DNA of 10,667 nt from Oscillospiraceae bacterium (GTDB lineage Bacteria; Bacillota; Clostridia; Oscillospirales; Acutalibacteraceae). Both the position numbers and the translations under genes were made by a program. The notes under the pieces are model-generated. The model was given only the letters and a program-made list of their open reading frames with translations, was not told where the DNA came from and searched no databases. The stretch lies in assembly GCA_009779455.1 (NCBI GenBank), contig WREG01000054.1, forward strand, positions 1 to 10,667, in the 5' to 3' direction. Shown here one piece after another: positions 6,736 to 10,667 of the stretch. Each line of letters begins with the position of its first letter. Position 1 is the stretch's first letter.

Positions 6736-6814
6736 GCAGGGGCGGATTCAATATCTGCCCGTGATATAAAATTATATTGTGTTCTGTTCGGGCGGATATC
6801 TAATCTGCCCCTAC
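6736..6814. repeat. Palindromic intergenic repeat, copy 1 (two inverted TAGGGGC..CCGCCCG modules)
   Basis: Two 26-base modules (6736-6761 and 6789-6814) are inverted relative to each other and match at about 21 of 26 positions. Each is also palindromic by itself (GGGCGGAT against ATCTGCCC and the like), with an AT-rich 27-base spacer. The element fills nearly all of the 106-base gap between the yhbY stop and the sulfatase start and could fold as one long hairpin or two small ones. A related module occurs at 10268-10291. No transposase is present, so it is a REP/MITE-like element or RNA hairpin of unknown role. Confidence 0.75.
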
Positions 6815-6819
6815 AAAAA

Positions 6820-7101
6820 TCAGCGTTTTTTTAAACGGGGATTATATCTGTAAAGAATGATAACCCCGCCGATTACCTGCACAACCTCCGATTTTGTCTT
6901 TTCGGCTATTTCCCGCGCCGCCTCCTTCGGCGGCACGGGGGAGGTGTCGAGCAAAACCTTGATTTTTATAAGTTCCAAAGCTTCAATGCATTTTTCCGTT
7001 TGTCTTATAAAGCTTTCCGTTATCCCGTTTTTGCCGAGCTGGAATACAGGTTCCAGTTTGTTCGACTTTGATTTTAATTCCGCGCGTTGTTTGCTTGTCA
7101 T
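6820..7101 (-). CDS. yhbY: YhbY/YqeI-family RNA-binding protein (CRM domain)
   Basis: A 93-residue single CRS1-YhbY (CRM) domain, the normal length for the bacterial family. Seen are the N-terminal M-T-S-K-Q-R-A-E-L-K start, the conserved G-K-N-G-I-T loop (23-28) that contacts RNA, a helix with I-E-A-L-E-L-I-K-I-K-V-L, and the closing V-V-Q-V-I-G-G-V-I-I-L-Y-R-Y-N-P (73-88). Homologues associate with pre-50S particles and help ribosome assembly. AAGGG at 7115-7111 lies 9 bases before the ATG. In many Bacillota this gene sits beside obgE, yqeH or nadD; none is visible here, so it appears displaced. It is transcribed divergently from the homocysteine operon, and its stop is followed after a few bases by the palindromic repeat. 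Confidence 0.95.
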   Translation of the reverse strand: MTSKQRAELKSKSNKLEPVFQLGKNGITESFIRQTEKCIEALELIKIKVLLDTSPVPPKEAAREIAEKTKSEVVQVIGGVIILYRYNPRLKKR

Positions 7102-7122
7102 TTCTCAAATCCCTTTATTCTT

Positions 7123-7128
7123 ATTATA
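7123..7128 (-). promoter_or_regulatory. Possible -10 element for yhbY
   Basis: A perfect TATAAT on the minus strand lies 22 bases before the yhbY start, ahead of its AAGGG ribosome binding site. No good -35 box sits at 16-18 bases (only TTTATT-like sequence), and the surroundings are very AT-rich, so this could be chance. Confidence 0.35.
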
Positions 7129-7188
7129 ATTAAGACAAAAACATAAAATAAATAATAACAAAAATTTCATCAAAATGCAATAGCATAC

Positions 7189-7217
7189 TTGAAAATAAAT
7201 TATATATATGGTATTAT
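7189..7217 (+). promoter_or_regulatory. Sigma-A-type promoter of the homocysteine-synthesis operon
   Basis: TTGAAA (7189-7194) and TATTAT (7212-7217) are separated by exactly 17 bases, followed by a leader of about 50 bases and an AAGGGG ribosome binding site before the ATG at 7275. The leader is too short for a SAM riboswitch or T-box, and no hairpin/terminator pair is seen in it, so control by methionine supply, if any, would need a DNA-binding regulator. Confidence 0.65.
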
Positions 7218-7274
7218 AAGATGTTAGGATTTGAGAATCAGGAGTTATCTTAAAAATATAAAAAAGGGGTCAAC

Positions 7275-8480
7275 ATGGAAAAAACATATGAGGAAATAAA
7301 CGAAAAGATCAAAAGCGGCAAGGCGGTCGTCGTAACCGCTGAGGAATTAATAGGGTTGTCAGAAGAAAAAGGCTTATCAAGGGCCGCCGCGGAGGTTGAC
7401 GTAGTAACCACCGGCACTTTTGCGCCCATGTGTTCGTCGGGCGCTTTTTTAAGCTTCGGGCACACTTCGCCCAGAATCAGGATGCAGAAAGTATGGCTTA
7501 ACGGCGTTTCGGCCTATGCCGGAATCGCGGCTGTTGACGCGTATATAGGGGCTACGGAGGTTCCGGACGACGACCCGCTCAATAAAAATTACCCCGGCGG
7601 CTTCCCTTACGGCGGCGGCCATGTTATACAGGACCTGGTCGCGGGCCGTCCGATCAAATTAAAGGCTCTGAGTTACGGAACGGACTGCTATCCGCGCAAA
7701 GATATTGAGACCGAAATATCTTTAGATGAAATTAACGAGGCGATTCTTTTTAACCCGAGGAACGCTTACCAGAATTATAACTGCGCCGTAAATCTTTCGG
7801 ATCGGACGGTATATACATACATGGGGATGCTGAGGCCGCATATGGAAAACGCCAACTTTTCAACGTCCGGCCAGCTCAGCCCTTTGTTCAAGGATCCGCA
7901 TTTAAAAGCCATCGGCGTCGGGACAAAGATTTTTTTAGGCGGGGGCGTAGGTTACGTCGCATGGAACGGAACCCAGCATTCCCCCTCCATGCTTAACATT
8001 GACGGAAAGGAAGTCTGCGGTTCCGGAGGGACACTCGCGTTGATCGGCGACTTGAAGCAGATGAGTCCGAAGTGGCTCGCGGGGCTCAGCATTCTCGGTT
8101 ATGGCGCGTCGCTTGCCGTGGGGGTAGGCGTCCCGATACCCATATTGAATGAGGAAAGTGCGTATTATGCCGCCCTTAAAGACGAGGATTTGTACGCGCC
8201 GGTGGTCAATTACGGAACAGATTATCCGGCAAGAGAGGGAAAGGCGCTGTGTTATGTAAGTTATGCGGATTTAAAAAGCGGCAAAATAAGCGTGGATGAC
8301 CGGGAAGTGCGAACCGCTCCTTTATCCAGCATACCGAAGGCGAGGGAAATCGCCGCGACGCTTAAAGCATGGATTTTAGAAAGCGGCTTCCTGCTGACAA
8401 AACCGGTAAAGTCGCTGGCTTCGCCGGAAGACCAGATTAAACTGAATTTCTTAAATGAAAATAAGGAGAAGGGGGTTTGA
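7275..8480 (+). CDS. Homocysteine biosynthesis protein (DUF39/HcyBio, COG1900), form without CBS domains
   Basis: A 401-residue member of the DUF39/HcyBio family (PF01837). Genetic work on the Methanosarcina homologue MA1821 implicates the family in sulfide-dependent formation of homocysteine from an aspartate-semialdehyde-derived skeleton, bypassing acylhomoserine. Conserved-looking stretches are V-T-T-G-T-F-A-P-M-C53-S-S-G-A, F-G-H-T-S-P, G-A-T-E-V, Y-G-G-G-H-V-I-Q-D-L, S-Y-G-T-D-C138-Y-P-R, F-N-P-R-N-A-Y-Q-N-Y-N-C170, and I-F-L-G-G-G-V-G-Y-V-A-W-N-G-T-Q-H. C53 and C138 are the likely counterparts of the two cysteines proposed to carry persulfide in the archaeal protein (from memory). The C-terminus ends soon after the DUF39 core, so the CBS-domain pair of some archaeal versions is absent. 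AAGGGG lies 5 bases before the ATG. The next gene starts 4 bases after its stop. Confidence 0.93.
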   Translation: MEKTYEEINEKIKSGKAVVVTAEELIGLSEEKGLSRAAAEVDVVTTGTFAPMCSSGAFLSFGHTSPRIRMQKVWLNGVSAYAGIAAVDAYIGATEVPDDDPLNKNYPGGFPYGGGHVIQDLVAGRPIKLKALSYGTDCYPRKDIETEISLDEINEAILFNPRNAYQNYNCAVNLSDRTVYTYMGMLRPHMENANFSTSGQLSPLFKDPHLKAIGVGTKIFLGGGVGYVAWNGTQHSPSMLNIDGKEVCGSGGTLALIGDLKQMSPKWLAGLSILGYGASLAVGVGVPIPILNEESAYYAALKDEDLYAPVVNYGTDYPAREGKALCYVSYADLKSGKISVDDREVRTAPLSSIPKAREIAATLKAWILESGFLLTKPVKSLASPEDQIKLNFLNENKEKGV

Positions 8481-8484
8481 CCAT

Positions 8485-8886
8485 ATGAAATCAAAAATGA
8501 TTGTTTTGCGTTTTGATATGGATACATCGGTCAAACCTGTCATATACCGCTTAGTCAAAGATTATGATTTAGTCGTAAATATCGCGCAGGCCAACGTCAA
8601 TCCCCAGAAGCGGGGCAAGATGGTATTGGAGGTCAGCGGTGAAAAATGCGAAGAAGGCTTGGATTATCTGCGCGGCTTGGGCGTTACCGTCCAAAGCCTT
8701 GACAGGGAGATAAGGCGCGATGAAGACAAGTGCTTCATGTGCGGCGCCTGCACGGGCGTATGTCCGACAGGAGCGCTGTATCTTCGGCACCCGTCCATGG
8801 AGGTCGCCTTCGATGAAAACAATTGTATAATATGCGGGCTTTGTGTAAAATTATGCCCTGTGAAAGCTATGGAGGTTCGTTTATAA
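8485..8886 (+). CDS. NIL-domain 2[4Fe-4S] ferredoxin of the homocysteine-synthesis operon
   Basis: A 133-residue fusion of an N-terminal NIL domain (about 1-72, starting V-L-R-F and V-K-P-V-I-Y-R-L-V; the ACT-like ligand-binding domain also found on methionine ABC transporters) with a C-terminal bacterial ferredoxin. Two full clusters are present: C83-x2-C86-x2-C89-x3-C93-P and C114-x2-C117-x2-C120-x3-C124-P. The Methanosarcina counterpart MA1822 acts with the DUF39 enzyme; the usual proposal is that it supplies electrons or binds a sulfur/amino-acid ligand. I start it at the ATG at 8485, which follows an A/G-rich site (GGAGAAGGGGG) by 9 bases, rather than the in-frame ATG at 8455 that lies inside the preceding gene without a binding site. 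Four bases separate it from the DUF39 stop. Methionine or homocysteine sensing by the NIL domain is an inference. Confidence 0.92.
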   Translation: MKSKMIVLRFDMDTSVKPVIYRLVKDYDLVVNIAQANVNPQKRGKMVLEVSGEKCEEGLDYLRGLGVTVQSLDREIRRDEDKCFMCGACTGVCPTGALYLRHPSMEVAFDENNCIICGLCVKLCPVKAMEVRL

Positions 8887-9639
8887 TTGGAGTATACGGA
8901 TCGTTTTTACAGGCGCAGCTACCGTCAGGACGATTTAATTTATTTCCGGGCCGCGATAGAGGAGACGGATTTGCAGATTGGCGTAAACAGGGATCAATAT
9001 TCAAAGGGGCTTACCGTTTTTGCGGAAAAGACTATCAGGGATATCCGCCGCCCTTTGGAAGAATATATTAAAAGGGATCCAAGGTTTATTACCGCTTTGT
9101 CTCCGTGTGATTTGCTGCCCGGCGCCCCGGAGATCGCTGAAATCATGGCGGACGCCGCTTATAGCGTAAATGTCGGGCCGATGGCTTCAGTAGCGGGCGC
9201 GATAGCCGAAGCAGTGGGCAAAGCCCTGGCGGAGCGTTGCCGCGAGGTTATCGTCGAAAACGGCGGGGACATATACATGAAGACGAGCCGGCTCAGACGC
9301 GTGGGGATATTCGCGGGCGAATCTGTTTTGTCAGGCCATGTGGCGCTTGAAATCGAGGCGCAGGATACGCCCCTCGGCATATGCACGTCTTCGGGAACGG
9401 TAGGACCTTCGCTGAGTTTCGGAAAAACCGACGCGCTTGTTGTGCTTTCGCGCTCGGCCGCATTGGCCGACGCTACCGCGACGGCCTGCGGAAACATCGT
9501 GCAGACCGCCGCTGATATAGAAAAAGCCTTGGATTTCGCGGACGGGATTAAATCAATTCACGGTATTGTAATCATTATCGGGGATCATTTGGGCGTCAGG
9601 GGGAAAGTGAAGCTGGCAAGGGGGATGTATACTGTTTAA
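8887..9639 (+). CDS. UPF0280-family protein (COG2122, ApbE superfamily)
   Basis: A 250-residue UPF0280 protein, normal length. Family features are E-E-T-D-L-Q-I near the N-terminus (25-31), V-G-P-M-A-S-V-A-G-A-I-A-E (96-108), V-E-N-G-G-D-I-Y (123-130), and G-I-C-T-S-S-G-T-V-G-P-S-L-S-F-G-K (164-180), followed by A-D-A-T-A-T-A. The G-A-S..A-x-A-E and N-G-G-D-I motifs are shared with ApbE flavin transferases, to which the family is structurally related, but its reaction is not established. The Methanosarcina homologue MA1715 was reported to aid sulfide assimilation (from memory). C166 and C201 are candidates for a sulfur-carrying role. The start is TTG, placed immediately after the ferredoxin stop with no gap; GGAGG at 8871-8875 lies 11 bases upstream inside the ferredoxin gene, so translation is probably coupled. 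The 3' end is 2 bases from the convergent next gene. Confidence 0.92.
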   Translation: MEYTDRFYRRSYRQDDLIYFRAAIEETDLQIGVNRDQYSKGLTVFAEKTIRDIRRPLEEYIKRDPRFITALSPCDLLPGAPEIAEIMADAAYSVNVGPMASVAGAIAEAVGKALAERCREVIVENGGDIYMKTSRLRRVGIFAGESVLSGHVALEIEAQDTPLGICTSSGTVGPSLSFGKTDALVVLSRSAALADATATACGNIVQTAADIEKALDFADGIKSIHGIVIIIGDHLGVRGKVKLARGMYTV

Positions 9640-9641
9640 CG

Positions 9642-10169
9642 CTAAAAATAAGCAAACAAGCCTGTTTCAGAATCGGTTTCACGGGCTCTTTTATACGCCG
9701 AAGCAATATCATACCCTTCCTGCGAAAGGTAATAAAAGAACAAAACGGTAAAAACGAACGCTCCCGACCCCTCAATATAATCCGCAGGGGCTATATATTT
9801 GTTGCCGTTTTTTGCAAACGCTTCCGATATGGCTTTATCGCCTGTCGTACAGCCTGAATTTATGATGCAGGTGTTTTTGAGCTTCAAATATCTGTTTATT
9901 TCGGTATAGCCGAAATCACTGCGCGGCTCATCCCCGAAATAAACATCCTCGCCCAATACGGGCAGTTTTATTTTGCCGTCCCTGCCGTGGCAGGAAATTA
10001 TCATGAAATCAAAATGAATTCCCGTTTCGCCGGAGATTATTTTTATAAAATCCTGCGGCCTGCCAATCCTGTACATTATAATGAAATATCCAAGATGCTC
10101 CAATGCCTGACGTAAAGCTTCCGCTTCCGTGCCCGCGTCGCTAAAACTGATTATTGCTATGTTTTTCAT
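9642..10169 (-). CDS. Small caspase/CHAT-like protein (possible clan CD peptidase fold), function unknown
   Basis: A 175-residue soluble protein. After an N-terminal strand (K-N-I-A-I-I-S-F-S-D), an A-L-R-Q-A-L-E-H-L-G-Y helix suggests a Rossmann-like alpha/beta core. The sequence F-M-I-I-S-C-H61-G-R-D-G and then C-I-I-N-S-G-C107-T-T-G, with the following A-F-A-K-N-G-N-K-Y-I-A-P, F-F-Y-Y-L and I-A-S-A-Y-K-R-A-R, match by eye the His/Cys dyad and downstream helix pattern of caspase- and CHAT-type clan CD peptidases. It is shorter than most CHAT domains and has no repeat or sensor domain attached. I place the start at the ATG at 10169, where protein-like sequence begins. The frame extends to a GTG at 10229, but that GTG lies inside the palindromic repeat. 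No Shine-Dalgarno sequence precedes 10169, so the start is uncertain. It converges on the homocysteine operon with 2 bases between stops. Confidence 0.6.
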   Translation of the reverse strand: MKNIAIISFSDAGTEAEALRQALEHLGYFIIMYRIGRPQDFIKIISGETGIHFDFMIISCHGRDGKIKLPVLGEDVYFGDEPRSDFGYTEINRYLKLKNTCIINSGCTTGDKAISEAFAKNGNKYIAPADYIEGSGAFVFTVLFFYYLSQEGYDIASAYKRARETDSETGLFAYF

Positions 10170-10207
10170 ATAATTATATTTTCGATTTAATAACAAAAGG
10201 GCGTCAA

Positions 10208-10291
10208 GGACAATGTGCCGCTTCAGCACGGATAGCCGTCCCCTACGATTATCTGCCTATCCAACAGCGGGCGGATACTATTCGCCCCTAT
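10208..10291. repeat. Palindromic intergenic repeat, copy 2 (composite)
   Basis: The right module (10268-10291), read on the minus strand, begins TAGGGGCGAATAGTATCCGC and ends in CCG; it matches a module of copy 1 (6789-6814) apart from a 2-base gap and a few changes. It continues into a second part with GGATAG (10230-10235) pairing CTATCC (10257-10262), and GGAC/GTCC (10208-10211, 10238-10241) enclosing GTGC/GCAC, giving competing hairpins and another TAGGGG core. It fills the gap between the TIM-barrel gene and the caspase-like gene. Confidence 0.65.
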
Positions 10292-10667
10292 AGAGCCGCC
10301 ATTTTTTCCCGTAAAAACGTGATAGCATTCGCGATATCCACAGACGGGTCCTCCCCGACCTCGCGCTCAATCGTCAAAAAACCTTTATATCCGATATCGT
10401 TCAAGGCTTTGAGGTAGTTCGGGAAATCTACGCTTCCTTCGCCCAGCGGGGTTTCAAGATATGACGGGAAGCTTTTTCCGGCTTCCTCGACCATGCCGTA
10501 AACTATGTCGGGGTCTTTGTATTTCAGCTGTATGCCGTCCTTCGCGTGGGTATGGACGATATAATCCTTTAAGGTGTAAACCGCCTGCACGGGGTCGTCG
10601 CCCGTCACCATCACAAGGTTGGCGGGGTCCAGATTGACGCTGACGCCCTTTGAATTAAGGCTGTCGA
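10288..10667 (-). CDS. Sugar-phosphate isomerase/epimerase-like TIM-barrel protein, C-terminal part
   Basis: About 126 C-terminal residues of a xylose-isomerase-like TIM-barrel (AP_endonuc_2 family) protein; the start lies beyond the right edge. The frame runs open to the last base, so the internal GTG at 10614 is not the start. Visible features are V-N-L-D-P-A-N-L-V (a metal-site strand typical of the family), the D-Y-I-V-H-T-H-A-K-D-G strand with metal-ligand His and Asp, E-T-P-L-G-E-G-S-V-D-F, and the late strand G-F-L-T-I-E-R-E-V-G with the C-terminal metal-binding Glu. Family members interconvert keto- and aldo-sugars or epimerise inositols and are commonly encoded with Gfo/Idh/MocA enzymes, as found here some 6 kb away. 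The TAG stop is formed by the first bases of the palindromic repeat. Confidence 0.88.
   Translation of the reverse strand, partial: DSLNSKGVSVNLDPANLVMVTGDDPVQAVYTLKDYIVHTHAKDGIQLKYKDPDIVYGMVEEAGKSFPSYLETPLGEGSVDFPNYLKALNDIGYKGFLTIEREVGEDPSVDIANAITFLREKMAAL

Noticed and set aside
6736..6814. CRISPR-like interpretation of the repeated modules
   Set aside because: There are only two inverted, self-complementary modules with one spacer, and no array or cas gene.
7221..7253. Tiny reading frame (M-L-G-F-E-N-Q-E-L-S) in the leader of the homocysteine operon, a possible leader peptide
   Set aside because: It begins at about the expected transcription start, has no ribosome binding site, no Met or Cys codons beyond the start, and no hairpin follows it.
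9645..9667. Hairpin AAACA/TGTTT with a T-rich minus-strand tail as terminator of the caspase-like gene
   Set aside because: The stem is only 5 mostly A-T pairs and lies inside the end of the coding sequence, so it is too weak to call.
10167..10178. TATAAT (minus strand 10178-10173) as promoter of the caspase-like gene
   Set aside because: It lies 3 bases before the ATG with no -35 at a proper distance; it would force a leaderless transcript starting inside the gene.

Overview
The window looks like a chromosomal stretch from an anaerobic, carbohydrate-degrading Bacillota (Clostridia-like) bacterium, probably a gut or sediment lineage. The reasons are inferential: AGGAG-type ribosome binding sites, several TTG starts, sigma-A-like promoters in AT-rich gaps, a YhbY/YqeI RNA-binding protein, a cytosolic sulfatase beside Gfo/Idh/MocA and xylose-isomerase-like TIM-barrel genes, and a ferredoxin-linked homocysteine-synthesis operon of a type best known from methanogens and strict anaerobes. 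No rRNA, tRNA or CRISPR array is visible.

Bases 1-720 are decayed DNA. A phage large-terminase fragment runs in from the left edge, is cut in its nuclease domain, and is joined out of frame to the start-less 3' end of an unrelated gene. A probably bidirectional terminator follows. Bases 801-7101 are all minus strand. In transcription order they encode YhbY, a sulfatase, a PNPOx-like flavoprotein, a DUF2461 protein, a Gfo/Idh/MocA (GH109-like) oxidoreductase, a HAD hydrolase, and a tightly overlapping antitoxin-toxin-amidohydrolase trio with its own promoter.

An AT-rich divergent gap (7102-7274) carries a good promoter for the plus-strand operon at 7275-9639. That operon has a DUF39 'homocysteine biosynthesis' enzyme, a NIL-domain 2[4Fe-4S] ferredoxin and a UPF0280/ApbE-superfamily protein. 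Together they match the gene set implicated in Methanosarcina in making homocysteine directly from sulfide and an aspartate-semialdehyde-derived carbon skeleton. This is the most coherent system in the window.

The operon meets, almost end to end, a convergent minus-strand gene with a caspase/CHAT-like His/Cys signature. Further right is the C-terminal part of a sugar-phosphate isomerase/epimerase-like TIM-barrel protein that runs off the right edge. Two related palindromic repeats built on a TAGGGGC(G/A)...CCGCCCG core lie directly behind two gene ends (6736-6814 and 10208-10291).
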